Of a DNA stretch of 34,676 nt, positions 15,277-23,083 are shown piece by piece; position 1 is the first letter of the stretch, and the number at the start of each line of letters is the position of its first letter. The notes beneath the pieces are model-generated. The model was given only the letters and a program-made list of their open reading frames with translations, had not been told where the DNA came from and did no database searches. Source of the stretch: CAYUCJ01 sp049282265. Lineage in GTDB: Bacteria; Desulfobacterota; DSM-4660; Desulfatiglandales; Desulfatiglandaceae. Position numbers and translations under genes: made by a program. Location of the stretch: positions 1-34,676 of the forward strand of contig JBAPTR010000205.1 of the NCBI GenBank assembly GCA_049282265.1. Reading direction: 5' to 3'.

Positions 15277-15591
15277 GTGTTGAACCTGTCAAAAGTCTTT
15301 GCCTGTCCCGTCCGTCCGCTTGAAGAGCAGCTTTTTAAGCAACTGATGCAGGAGCATCATTACCTGGGTGCTCTGCCCAAGATCAGCGAGACCCTATGGT
15401 ATGTCGCCACCTTGGGTGATCAATGGGTCGCTCTTCTGAGCTTTTCCGCTGCAGCCTTAAAGTGTTCGGTGCGGGATCGTTGGATCGGATGGGACTTTCG
15501 CCACCAGTATGATCGGTTAAAACTGATTACCAATAACAGCCGTTTCCTAATCCTGCCCGACTGGCATTTTCCAAATTTGATGGAACCGTAA
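15277..15591 (+). pseudogene. DUF4338 (DruA-type) protein, 3'-truncated
   Basis: The 104-codon frame (GTG start) is the N-terminal third of a DUF4338 protein: EQLFKQLMQEHHYLGALPKI, LSFSAAALKCSVRDRWIGW and NNSRFLILPDWHFPNL are signature stretches of this family, whose name-giving member is DruA of the Druantia anti-phage system. Stand-alone DUF4338 genes are also common in many copies per genome, where a transposition-related role is suspected. Full-length members are usually well over 250 residues. Here homology stops at PNL and the frame ends three codons later, inside GGAACCGTAAAAAGTCC, a sequence that recurs near repeat R4. No other Druantia gene is present, so a working defence system is not supported. 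Confidence 0.75.
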
Positions 15592-15598
15592 AAAGTCC
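15582..15598 (+). repeat. Short dispersed repeat at the DUF4338 truncation point
   Basis: GGAACCGTAAAAAGTCC at the exact end of DUF4338 homology recurs with one inserted C at 32981-32998. A local hairpin (AAGTCC/GGACTT, 15593-15611) follows. It may mark an insertion boundary. Confidence 0.4.
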
Positions 15599-15674
15599 GT
15601 CCCTGGACTTTATACTGACGGAAACCGAAAAGTGTGATTTTCGTTTTTCTTACAAATCAAAGGGTTGCGCTGCA

Positions 15675-15990
15675 CCCCATTGATTTGCGTGCCCGTCCAT
15701 GGGCACGACGATGCCTTCCAACGAAGTCACTTTTTCATCCGGATCTAAGGAAACGGATCTGAGAATTTTTTTCATTTGCTTTCTCATAGTGCACTTGGCA
15801 CCAAACACCGACATGGACGACTATTTGGGGTTTATGCCTCCCAAACCCCACGCGCTTCTATGAATTTATGCTAAAACCCAAATCGGCGTCCATTCCCTCC
15901 GGAGTGGTTAGAAAGCGTCTGAAAAAGAGCGTCAGGTTCGGCCCGATGCCTCCATTACCTTCGTTGTTCATAGGCTGCCGTCAGCGTCAT
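15675..15990. repeat. Dispersed palindromic repeat, copy R1 (longest)
   Basis: R1 has a left module containing CGTCCATGGGC and CCAACGAAGT, a central palindrome (arms 15813-15834 and 15872-15893, 19 of 22 paired) and a right module containing GAAAAAGAGCGTCAGGTTCG and TCATAGGCTGCCGT. Parts of it recur at 27734-27900, 28759-29000 and 32780-32915. No reading frame is conserved between copies, so it is a non-coding element. Confidence 0.8.
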
Positions 15991-16143
15991 CAAATCTAAA
16001 GGCGTTCGCAGCGTCGCACAAAAAATGCGGCAGCTCACACGCAATTTGCGCTTGGTCTTTGACTACTTGCGGATGACTCAAAACTCATGTGGCTACCCCT
16101 TGCGCCATTAGAACAAAATTACCGTGGGAATAAGGTTTCCGTC

Positions 16144-16172
16144 TTGACAAAATACATGGTTTTCCCTATTGA
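16144..16172 (+). promoter_or_regulatory. Candidate promoter of the redox genes
   Basis: A perfect -35 TTGACA (16144-16149) is followed after 17 bp by the weak -10 TATTGA (16167-16172). It is the only promoter-like pair seen before the Cys-rich mini-protein and would leave a leader of about 135 nt. Confidence 0.3.
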
Positions 16173-16311
16173 TCAGATTAATCCATTCCCATTATTCCGG
16201 TAACTGAGGTTTAAATCTCCCTGAATCGAGAAACTGGTTTTCGATCTATCCTGAGAGACAAGGTTACGGCCCGGAAAAAGACAACAACCTGAACAGAAAG
16301 GAGGACATGTC

Positions 16312-16470
16312 ATGGCAAATTGTGCGCAAATGAAAAAAGGGGATCTTTTGGTATGCAAGAGCTGCGGTCTTGAACTGCGAGTCTCCAAGACCTGTTCATG
16401 TGGTTCGGGCGGCAAGGAGGCGTGCAGCGTACCGCTCCAGTGCTGCGGCAAGGATATGACCAAGAAGTAG
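16312..16470 (+). CDS. Small Cys-rich zinc/iron-binding protein
   Basis: A 52-residue protein with a strong AAGGAGG eight bases before its ATG. It has eight Cys: C4, then CKSC (15-18), CSC (28-30), C38 and CC (44-45), with the body MKKGDLLVCKSCGLELRV and the end CCGKDMTKK. This resembles desulforedoxin or the N-terminal knuckle of desulfoferrodoxin and related zinc ribbons of sulfate reducers, so one mononuclear Fe or Zn site is likely. It lies 192 bp upstream of the thioredoxin-reductase fusion in the same direction, which suggests a redox partner or substrate role (inference). Confidence 0.75.
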   Translation: MANCAQMKKGDLLVCKSCGLELRVSKTCSCGSGGKEACSVPLQCCGKDMTKK

Positions 16471-16662
16471 GCATCGACATTTGGGAATTCTTGGGATCCG
16501 CCGACAATGGGTCGGCGGCGGATGTGGGAGTGTCTCTTGTAGGGAAAAGGATTTATCCGTGAAAAATCATGCTAGAATATATTGTTTGTTTGAGCGGCTG
16601 AAGGAGGTCCGGGAAACCGACGTCCCATATGAGGCATGTGAATCTTCCAGATGGAGACGACC

Positions 16663-18324
16663 ATGAAGGATGAGGAGTACGGGTCGAATAATAATACCGA
16701 AAAAGAGGCACGGGAGATCGACCGCGAACGGAGAAAGACCTTCGATCGGATGCCAAACAAGATTCCCCTCCTTCTTTTTACGAGCCCCATGAAAAATGAG
16801 CCTTTCAATGAAGCAACGCGACAAATCATACGTGCTATAAGGCAGTTGACTGACAAGGTGGATCTGCTGGAATTTGACCTCAGTCATAAGACAGCGAAAA
16901 AATGGAATGCGGAACGGTCCCCCACCCTCCTTTTAGATCCGGATAGGTATCATATACGGTGGTTGGGCGCTCCTGCCGGAGAGGAAGTGCGTACTTTCGT
17001 GCAGGCATTGATCATGATGGGTCAGGGGAAAACGACTCTCGGGAAGCAGGCCAGGAAAATTCTGGAGAGGATTGATGGACCGCGTCATATCAAGATCTTT
17101 GTCAGCCCCAGTTGTCCCTATTGTCCGCAGCAGGCCATTAATGCCCTGATGGCCGCCATCGAGAGACCCGGAATCATCTCCCTTGAGCTCATCGATATCC
17201 TTGCAAACCCTGAATTGGCCGGCAAATATTCGGCTCAGAGTGTACCGCAGGCCTATGCCAACGAAACCCTCATCGCCGAGGGCGCCCAATCGGAGGAGCT
17301 TTTCATGCTCTCTCTCGAGAGCATGGAACAGCAAAACATCTTCATCCCCGACGAGGATGCCCAGGAAATTGAGGCGGACCTCGTGATCGTCGGAGGGGGA
17401 CCGGCGGGCCTCACCGCAGGAATATATGGGGCGCGAAGCGGGCTGAATTCGGCAATCATTGAAAAGGACACGCTTGGGGGACAGATCGCTACCACAGCCG
17501 TCGTTGAAAACTATCCAGGCGTCAGCCAGGCCGGAGGAAAGACACTGGTGGACTTGATGGTGACCCATGCCCTGGAATATTGCAAGATTTTTCAGGGGGA
17601 AGAGGTGATGGACGTCCGGACCGGAAAACCTATCGTAGTAACAACCAGCAAGAGGCGCTTCAACACCAGAACGGTACTCCTGGCAACGGGGGCAAAACAT
17701 CGCCATCTTGATGTGCCTGGAGAATCTCGTCTTTCCGGTCATGGCGTCAGCTACTGCAGCACTTGTGACGGCCTTCTTTTTCGAGGGCGAAAGGTCATTA
17801 TGGTGGGCGGAGGAAACAGCGCTGTTACAGAAGCCCTTCACCTCAGGAATATCGGCGTTGACGTTACGCTCGTCCACCGCAGGGATACCCTCAGGGCTCA
17901 GGACCACCTCATAAGCAATCTCAAGAACAACCAAATCCCCGTGCTGTTCAATATGGAAGTAAAGGAAATCAGGGGGAAAGACCGGGTGACCGAGGTCGTG
18001 CTCCGCGACAACAGGGCCGGAAAGACAAAAAAAATGGGAGTGAACGGCGTCTTTGTTGCCGTAGGTTATGAACCCGCCGTTGCATTGGCGAAAAAGATCG
18101 GCATTGAAGTCACACCGGAAGGCTACATTCAACATGACTCCCGCCATCGAACCAATATCCCCGGGATTTACTCTGCAGGGGACGTGGAGGGGGGATATAA
18201 ACAGATCGTTACGGCGGCGGGTCAGGGTGCCGAAGCGGCCCTCTCCATTTTTGAAGATCTCGTCAATCCATACTGGAAAAGAGAGACGGGGCTTGACGAC
18301 CCGCACAACAGGCACCGGCGATGA
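16663..18324 (+). CDS. Thioredoxin-fold/thioredoxin reductase fusion (AhpF-like)
   Basis: A 553-residue flavoprotein. The N-terminal part is a tandem thioredoxin fold of the PDO/AhpF type: the first fold (about 30-120) has lost its CxxC, and the second has the redox site SPSCPYCPQ with Cys151 and Cys154. The rest is a thioredoxin reductase: FAD loop VIVGGGPAGLTAG (near 242-254), GGQIATTAVVENYPG, the redox-active YCSTCDG with Cys365 and Cys368, a second loop VGGGNSAVTEA, HRR (404-407) typical of NADPH binding, and YSAGDVEGG. Electrons would go from NAD(P)H through FAD and CSTC to CPYC. ATG 16663 is chosen over 16651 because GGAG lies six bases before it. No AhpC gene is adjacent, so the final acceptor is unknown. 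Confidence 0.9.
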   Translation: MKDEEYGSNNNTEKEAREIDRERRKTFDRMPNKIPLLLFTSPMKNEPFNEATRQIIRAIRQLTDKVDLLEFDLSHKTAKKWNAERSPTLLLDPDRYHIRWLGAPAGEEVRTFVQALIMMGQGKTTLGKQARKILERIDGPRHIKIFVSPSCPYCPQQAINALMAAIERPGIISLELIDILANPELAGKYSAQSVPQAYANETLIAEGAQSEELFMLSLESMEQQNIFIPDEDAQEIEADLVIVGGGPAGLTAGIYGARSGLNSAIIEKDTLGGQIATTAVVENYPGVSQAGGKTLVDLMVTHALEYCKIFQGEEVMDVRTGKPIVVTTSKRRFNTRTVLLATGAKHRHLDVPGESRLSGHGVSYCSTCDGLLFRGRKVIMVGGGNSAVTEALHLRNIGVDVTLVHRRDTLRAQDHLISNLKNNQIPVLFNMEVKEIRGKDRVTEVVLRDNRAGKTKKMGVNGVFVAVGYEPAVALAKKIGIEVTPEGYIQHDSRHRTNIPGIYSAGDVEGGYKQIVTAAGQGAEAALSIFEDLVNPYWKRETGLDDPHNRHRR

Positions 18325-18400
18325 GAATTTAAGCTATAACACCAGCAAGATCCGTGCGTTCTTTATTATGATCAAGCATCCCACATCTTGATATTCAACC

Positions 18401-18553
18401 ACTATCTTTCCAAAAATACTCTTTCTAAGGCCAACATTCCGCCAGTCAAACTGGTCCGAGCGGGGTAGAATGGAATAAAACTTAGTTTCTTACCAGAGGC
18501 CCACTCTCCACACGATTCGCTATGATCCAGCCGCTTAATCTGTTTTTGCGCCA
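18401..18553 (-). other. Short unexplained minus-strand frame, gene unlikely
   Basis: A frame of about 50 codons from ATG 18553 reads MAQKQIKRLDHSESCGEWAS near its start and then a hydrophobic, basic tail. There is no ribosome binding site and I do not recognise it. It sits in the 263-bp gap between the reductase fusion and the flavodoxin. It may be debris of a lost gene; nothing else is seen in this gap. Confidence 0.15.
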
Positions 18554-18587
18554 TGGTTCTTATTCCCAACTGCACCCAAAGGCAAGA

Positions 18588-19088
18588 CTAACATGCAATG
18601 GCCCTCGTCACCATCTCCTTGGCCCATTCCCTTCCGTCCGCCAGGTCTGCCTCATCGGGATGCCCCATCGCACTCTGGGCCTCCATGACCCAAGCCTTGT
18701 GCTCCGGGCTTTTGCCAAGTTGATCGAGGAGACTGAATTTCACCTTTCCTCGGCAACCAAAGGTCCCAATGACGCGTTCCTTTCTTGAAACACTCACGGC
18801 ATGATAGAAACCTGCAATAGCCATTTGCCCCCCCTTTAAGGAACCATGGGTACCGAAGAGGGCCACCTTCTTACCTTCGGGGATAGTCTTCAAAAATGAT
18901 ACCACTTTTGCAGGCACGCCGTGGGCTTGAACAGGAAAGCCACAGAAAATAAGATCATAGACTTCCAAATCTCCCGCATCGTTAATAGGCACAATCTGCT
19001 TGTCCACCTGCCCGGCGCCTTCATAAATCGCCCGAGCGAGCTTTTCCGTGTTTCCCGTCTCTGAATAGTAAGTCACCAGTGCCTTCAT
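18588..19088 (-). CDS. Flavodoxin family protein
   Basis: A 166-residue flavodoxin-like FMN protein. The N-terminus VTYYSETGNTEKLARAIYEG contains the phosphate-binding loop (S/T-x-T-G-N-T), then DLIFCGFPVQAHGVP and VALFGTHGSLKGG supply the isoalloxazine-side loops. Length is typical of short-chain flavodoxins. ATG 19088 is preceded by AAGGAGG, which rules out the 21-residue longer frame. It is transcribed toward the thioredoxin-reductase fusion (convergent) and lies in the same repeat-bounded block. A role as electron carrier or multimeric flavodoxin-type reductase is possible. Confidence 0.88.
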   Translation of the reverse strand: MKALVTYYSETGNTEKLARAIYEGAGQVDKQIVPINDAGDLEVYDLIFCGFPVQAHGVPAKVVSFLKTIPEGKKVALFGTHGSLKGGQMAIAGFYHAVSVSRKERVIGTFGCRGKVKFSLLDQLGKSPEHKAWVMEAQSAMGHPDEADLADGREWAKEMVTRAIAC

Positions 19089-19452
19089 TTCATCCTCCTT
19101 CAGCAGAAAAATTTTCAAAGAATACTTACAAGGTCTTAATGATAATTGCAAGAAAATTAGAGGCCGAGCCGCGCCAAGAACTCAAGGAGATCACTCTTGC
19201 GATTTATGCCGAGATGGACGATCTCGACCAGTTCTCGCCTATCGTGGACAACCTGTTCTCGCTTTTGGCAAAATCATATACGATCTAATGAATGAGATAG
19301 GACAGAACAAAAACATCCTGCTCCGCAAAACATGACCCGCGCTGGATCCCCCTCCCGGCCGTATCGGAACCCGAACATTGGTTCTGGATCATTCCCGTCG
19401 GCTCTGCTATATTAGCATCATAAACACCTATCGGCTTTCAGGAGGCGCCCTT
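19089..19452. other. Gap with coding debris and the right inverted repeat
   Basis: A plus-strand frame ending at 19288 (readable from about 19139, RKLEAEPRQELKEITLAIYA onward) looks protein-like but has no ribosome binding site and no recognised family. A second frame continues as IIYDLMNEIGQNKNILL through the right inverted repeat. Both may be remains of one frameshifted gene. The ubiE ribosome binding site closes the gap at 19440-19445. Confidence 0.35.
19296..19320 (+). repeat. Right copy of the 25-bp inverted repeat
   Basis: It matches the reverse complement of 15156-15180 with a single mismatch at 19301. In one frame both copies encode QNKNIL, so a shared coding relic is an alternative to a transposon end. 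Confidence 0.6.
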
Positions 19453-20292
19453 TTGAAAATCAGGAAAACCCCACTCCGGTTCAATGAGAAAACCTCGACT
19501 ATCCAACCCTCGGACAGCGAAACGCCTCCGGGAAACATGGTCCCCTTCGGATATCGGCAGATCCCTGAAAACGAGAAGGCCGGATGGGTCCTCAACCACT
19601 TCAACACGGTGGCCGGGAAATACGATTTCATGAATACCCTCCTGAGCTTCGGCATCCATCTCCTCTGGAAACGAACCGCCGTCAGGATGCTCAGCCTGCA
19701 GCCGGGAGATCAGGTCATCGATGTGTGCGGCGGAACGGGAGATCTTGCCCTCCTCGCGGCCAGAAATATCGGGCCTACCGGCAGTGTGGTCCTTTATGAT
19801 ATCAACAGGGCCATGATGGAAAGGGGCAGACCCAAAGTCGTCCGATCGCCCTTGGGAAACAGGATCTCTTTTGTCCAGGGAAATGCGGAACAGATCGCAT
19901 TCCCCGGACGGACCTTTCATGCCGCAATGGTGGGCTTCGGGGTCAGGAATCTGACCCACCTGGAAAAGGGTTTCAGGGAGATGCATCGGGTCTTAAGGCC
20001 CGGGGGAAGACTCATCTGCCTTGAATTCTCCATACCCACTGCGCCCCTTTTTCGTCGTCTCTACGACTTCCACTCCTTTCATGTCATGCCGCTCCTGGGC
20101 TGGCTCATCGGCGGTTCCCGACAGGCCTATACCTATCTCCCCGAGTCCATCCGGACCTTCCCCTCGCCGGGCCGTGTGGCGACCCTCATGAAGGATGCGG
20201 GCTTCTCTGAAGTGACCTTCCGAAGGCTCACCAACGGTATCGCCGTGGCCTACCTGGCGAAAAAGGAGGAAAACATGCGGGGGATGATATGA
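19453..20292 (+). CDS. ubiE: Demethylmenaquinone methyltransferase (UbiE/MenG)
   Basis: A 279-residue class I SAM methyltransferase that makes the final C-methylation of menaquinone (or the equivalent ubiquinone step). Diagnostic stretches are GWVLNHFNTVAGKYDFMNTL, the SAM loop VIDVCGGTGDLALLAA, GNAEQIAFPGRTFHAAMVGF, GVRNLTHLEKGFREMHRVL and PGGRLICLEFS, ending in a C-terminal AYTYLPESIRTFPSP. The start is TTG 19453, seven bases after a perfect AGGAGG (19440-19445); the first in-frame ATG (19537) has only a weak site, and the extra N-terminal residues are polar. It overlaps the next methyltransferase gene by 4 bases. Confidence 0.9.
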   Translation: MKIRKTPLRFNEKTSTIQPSDSETPPGNMVPFGYRQIPENEKAGWVLNHFNTVAGKYDFMNTLLSFGIHLLWKRTAVRMLSLQPGDQVIDVCGGTGDLALLAARNIGPTGSVVLYDINRAMMERGRPKVVRSPLGNRISFVQGNAEQIAFPGRTFHAAMVGFGVRNLTHLEKGFREMHRVLRPGGRLICLEFSIPTAPLFRRLYDFHSFHVMPLLGWLIGGSRQAYTYLPESIRTFPSPGRVATLMKDAGFSEVTFRRLTNGIAVAYLAKKEENMRGMI

Positions 20293-20891
20293 AACTCAAC
20301 CGGGTTGAAAGGTGGGTGGTCAACAACTCCCTTCGCGTCATGCTGCAACGGATGGAAATGAACCGCTTCAGACGCATGGCAGCGCTTCATCCGGGCGCAA
20401 CCATCCTGGAGATTGGGTGCGGCCGAGGCGCCGGGGGCCGGCTCATCATGGAGGCCTTCCAACCAGGGCATCTCCATCTTCTGGATCTGGATCCCCGGAT
20501 GGTTGAAAAGGCCCAGGCATCCCTTTCCAGGCGGGAGAAAAGCACTGTCTTCTGTCACGTGGGCGATGCAATCCGTCTCCCTTTTCGGTCCAGCGCCCTG
20601 GACGCCCTTTTCGGGTTCGGTTTTCTGCATCACGTGCCCGAGTGGCAGGCGGCCGTTGGTGAAATAGCCAGGGTGTTGAAGCCAGGGGGAATCTATTATA
20701 TGGAAGAACTCTATCCTTCCCTTTACCAGAACTGGCTTACAAGAAGGATCCTCCGCCATCCACCGGAAAATCGTTTCAGGAGTCATGATTTGAGGGAGAC
20801 GATAACGAAGGCCGGCATGGACCTCAAGGAGGTATTTGAATTCAGGAAGGTGGGAATACTCGGGGTGGCAGTCAAAGAAGGAGCGCCCTGA
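20289..20891 (+). CDS. Class I SAM-dependent methyltransferase
   Basis: A 200-residue methyltransferase with the SAM motif ILEIGCGRGAGGRLIMEA (about 39-56), the acidic second motif LHLLDLDPRMVEKA, and ARVLKPGGIYYMEELYP. It begins inside the last codons of ubiE (ATGA overlap), so the two are coupled. The family resembles UbiE-like small-molecule methyltransferases, and quinone or lipid modification is plausible from context, but the substrate is not determined. It ends 31 bp before the convergent UbiA gene. Confidence 0.82.
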   Translation: MKLNRVERWVVNNSLRVMLQRMEMNRFRRMAALHPGATILEIGCGRGAGGRLIMEAFQPGHLHLLDLDPRMVEKAQASLSRREKSTVFCHVGDAIRLPFRSSALDALFGFGFLHHVPEWQAAVGEIARVLKPGGIYYMEELYPSLYQNWLTRRILRHPPENRFRSHDLRETITKAGMDLKEVFEFRKVGILGVAVKEGAP

Positions 20892-20922
20892 TATCCCGCC
20901 CACATGGACCCGGGGCTGACTT

Positions 20923-21864
20923 TCACACAAGGTACCTGACGGTCACCACCAGGAGCAGGGCCATGGGGTAGTAACTGGCGCGATTGAAGAGGGCCATGGC
21001 CTGTTCCCGTTCCCGACCCTTCACCAGTGACCAGGCAGGGATGAGGAGCAGGAAAACACCCGCAAGCACACAGGCCAGCGCAAAGACAAATCCGAATTTC
21101 ACAGCCGCAAAACGTAAAAGGGCCAGGTTTGCCACCATGGCGAGGAGAAGGGCCCCGATGACCACCTGGCTGGAACATGCCGGGCCAAACTTGACGGGGA
21201 TGGTTCGTGATTTCAAATGCCCGCCTTCTTCGATGTCGTTCCAGTCAGCCGGGATATTCTGGCCACCGACCTCCCAAAAGAAGAGAAAGAGAAAAAGCAT
21301 GGCCAAAAAAGAGGGGGACGGGTGGGGATCTACCGCAAAGACGGCGGCTATCCCTCCAGAGGTCTTTACCGCCCCGCTGATGATACTCCGCACGGGGCTG
21401 ACCTTCAGCATAAGGCAATAGATCAGCTCCAGAAAACACCCGGCCAGAAAGATGAGCACACAAATGGGGTTCAACCAGTAGGCCCCTGCAAGCGCAACCA
21501 TCGCCCACGCCGCCGCCCAGACAATGCCCTCCCACAGGCTCAAGAGGCCCTGCGCCACCGGGTGCCTGCCCATGACCGCATCCAGGTAATTTTGCGCGTT
21601 TCCGAATCCGTCCATCCGGAGTTTCAGCTTGTCCGTCTTGATATCCATCAGATCGTTCAGTGCGTAAACTGCAGTGTAGCCTGCAAAGGCGGTCAGGGCG
21701 CCCAGGAGAGCCACCTCCAGGCGGGGGAACCCGCCGAGCCAGAGGAGAGCCGCGAGGGCAGGCGTTGCCAGATCCAGAATGCCATGGGGCGTCCTGGAAA
21801 GGGCAAGAAACAGCTTGAGCCGCCTCAGCATGTGGACATGAATGTTTCGCGGAATGCTTTTCAA
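20923..21864 (-). CDS. UbiA family prenyltransferase
   Basis: A 313-residue integral membrane protein with about eight to nine hydrophobic helices. The first Asp motif is intact, NDLMDIKTD (Asn70, Asp71, Asp74, Asp78), and the second is PADWNDIEEGGHLKSRTIPV (about 205-224). These bind prenyl diphosphate through Mg2+. UbiA enzymes attach a prenyl chain to quinone rings, haem, chlorophyll or glycerol phosphate. The convergent neighbour ubiE suggests a menaquinone role, but MenA, MqnP or lipid-type specificity cannot be separated here. It starts with a 4-base overlap with mdh, so the two share a transcript. Confidence 0.85.
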   Translation of the reverse strand: MKSIPRNIHVHMLRRLKLFLALSRTPHGILDLATPALAALLWLGGFPRLEVALLGALTAFAGYTAVYALNDLMDIKTDKLKLRMDGFGNAQNYLDAVMGRHPVAQGLLSLWEGIVWAAAWAMVALAGAYWLNPICVLIFLAGCFLELIYCLMLKVSPVRSIISGAVKTSGGIAAVFAVDPHPSPSFLAMLFLFLFFWEVGGQNIPADWNDIEEGGHLKSRTIPVKFGPACSSQVVIGALLLAMVANLALLRFAAVKFGFVFALACVLAGVFLLLIPAWSLVKGREREQAMALFNRASYYPMALLLVVTVRYLV

Positions 21865-22919
21865 ATGTACTGCCCGTAGATCTGTTTGAGGATGGTAGCC
21901 GCCGCGCGGATGTCCGCTTTGACGAAAGCTGCTGAGGCCTCCAGCTCCGGCCGAATAGCCTCCACGTTCAGTTGGTAGATTTTTTCGACACCATATGGCC
22001 CTATCCTGGCCGGGATACCGAAGCCCATGGAATCCAGTTCATCACCTTCCTTCAGGAGCCGGTATTCATCCTTCAGAATAGCCACAACGGGTTGTACCTC
22101 GGATTCACCGCTGATGATTGCGCGAAGCATTTCGCCTGCGGCACGGGCAGGACCTGCAGACGCGCTCTGACCCGTCTCATTGACAAAGTGGGTGCCTCCC
22201 TTTTTTGCCTTTTCAATAATGGTGTCGATCACCTTGCGATCGATCCCTTCGATTTCGAGAAATACTTCAAGGGGAATTCCCCGGACGGAAAAATACTGCG
22301 CCGTGGCGACCATGGAATCCCCGTGTTCACCAAACACGATGCCCTGAACATCTTTCACAGAGACGTCCAGGGCCTTGGATACGGCATAACAGATCCTCCG
22401 GGAATCCAGGTTTCCTGCCTGGCCCATGACATTTTCCCGGGGAAAGCCGCTCATCTTATACCCGACCCATGTCATGGCGGTCACGGGATTTCCCATATAG
22501 ATCAGGATCGGCTTGTCTTTGTCGCCGCACCCTTCGTAAAGTTCCCGGATCTGCAAGGTGGTCCTGGCCAGCACATTGGTATTTCCGGAAAGCAGGTCGC
22601 TGCGGCTCTGGCCTTCACGTCTCGGGGCCCCGACCCCGATAAAAATCACATCCAGACCTGCCATATCCTCTATGCTGTTGGTGCCCATCAGCCGGGGGCC
22701 ACGGGAAAGGTTGGCCTTGAGGTCCTCTATCCAGGCACCTGCCCGGTTGGGATAATCTCCCTTCGGCCTCCCGTAGAATACGATCTCCTTTCCAAGGCCT
22801 TCGCTCAGGAGGGAGAGGACCACATCCCTGGAAACGTTCCCGAAGCCCCAGACGCCTATCTTGTTCCTTTCCTTCCGGTACGGGAAAAGCTTGCATGTCC
22901 TTGCGCTCTCTTCATTCAT
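21861..22919 (-). CDS. mdh: Malate dehydrogenase (LDH/MDH superfamily)
   Basis: A 352-residue NAD(P)-dependent dehydrogenase. The nucleotide loop is GVWGFGNVSRD (22-32). Substrate residues are Arg100 and Arg106 in GAPRREGQSRSDLL (Arg at the position where lactate dehydrogenase has Gln, so malate is expected), Asn144 (GNPVTAMTW), Asp172/Arg174 region (LDSRRICY) and the catalytic His199 (FGEHGDS). The second strand ends VFYGRPKGD, without the Asp that usually binds the NAD ribose and with a following Arg, which suggests NADP(H) (inference). It is about 30 residues longer than typical bacterial MDH. It is followed by the UbiA gene (4-base overlap) and preceded by a promoter with a palindromic operator-like site. 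Confidence 0.88.
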   Translation of the reverse strand: MNEESARTCKLFPYRKERNKIGVWGFGNVSRDVVLSLLSEGLGKEIVFYGRPKGDYPNRAGAWIEDLKANLSRGPRLMGTNSIEDMAGLDVIFIGVGAPRREGQSRSDLLSGNTNVLARTTLQIRELYEGCGDKDKPILIYMGNPVTAMTWVGYKMSGFPRENVMGQAGNLDSRRICYAVSKALDVSVKDVQGIVFGEHGDSMVATAQYFSVRGIPLEVFLEIEGIDRKVIDTIIEKAKKGGTHFVNETGQSASAGPARAAGEMLRAIISGESEVQPVVAILKDEYRLLKEGDELDSMGFGIPARIGPYGVEKIYQLNVEAIRPELEASAAFVKADIRAAATILKQIYGQYI

Positions 22920-22979
22920 TTTTCATGTTCCCCCTTGTCTCTTGAGGACGGTTTGTTGCCTTTTCCGGCTTTCTGTTCA

Positions 22980-22993
22980 TGAAAACGTTTTCA
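22980..22993. promoter_or_regulatory. Perfect 14-bp palindrome at the mdh start point
   Basis: TGAAAACGTTTTCA is fully self-complementary with a central CG, the general form of LacI-family operators (the CcpA cre site is of this type). It abuts the -10 of the mdh promoter, where a repressor would block initiation. The regulator is unknown. Confidence 0.55.
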
Positions 22994-23021
22994 GTTTAGC
23001 AAGGACCCGAGAGCAAGTCAA
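22993..23021 (-). promoter_or_regulatory. mdh-ubiA promoter
   Basis: On the minus strand TTGACT (23016-23021, 5/6) and TAAACT (22993-22998, 4/6) are spaced by 17 bp, about 75 bp upstream of the mdh start codon. Confidence 0.5.
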
Positions 23022-23083
23022 TGAGTGCCGCCATATGAATTGTCTTGATTTCCTACCGATTTTGGATAAGAATAAAAGTGTTG

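Larger units (their letters stand above)
15592..16311. other. Gene-free 720-bp stretch holding repeat R1
   Basis: No supported gene. It contains the largest copy of the dispersed palindromic repeat (15675-15990), about 150 bp of unrecognised sequence, and a candidate promoter (16144-16172) for the Cys-rich mini-protein. Confidence 0.55.

Noticed and set aside
15277..15300. Target-site duplication around the inverted-repeat block
   Set aside because: Bases flanking 15156 and 19320 on the outside do not match, so no duplication can be claimed.
15277..15591. A functional Druantia defence system
   Set aside because: Only the N-terminal third of a DUF4338 protein is present and no other druantia gene (helicase DruE and partners) is found nearby.
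15675..15990. CRISPR array in the repeat-rich gap
   Set aside because: There are no regularly spaced identical short repeats; the element is a single palindromic unit with dispersed relatives.
16933..18315. 460-codon minus-strand frame
   Set aside because: Antisense shadow of the thioredoxin reductase fusion; long only because of high third-position GC on the coding strand.
21972..22982. 336-codon plus-strand frame
   Set aside because: Antisense to mdh, which has all catalytic residues; translation shows no known domain.
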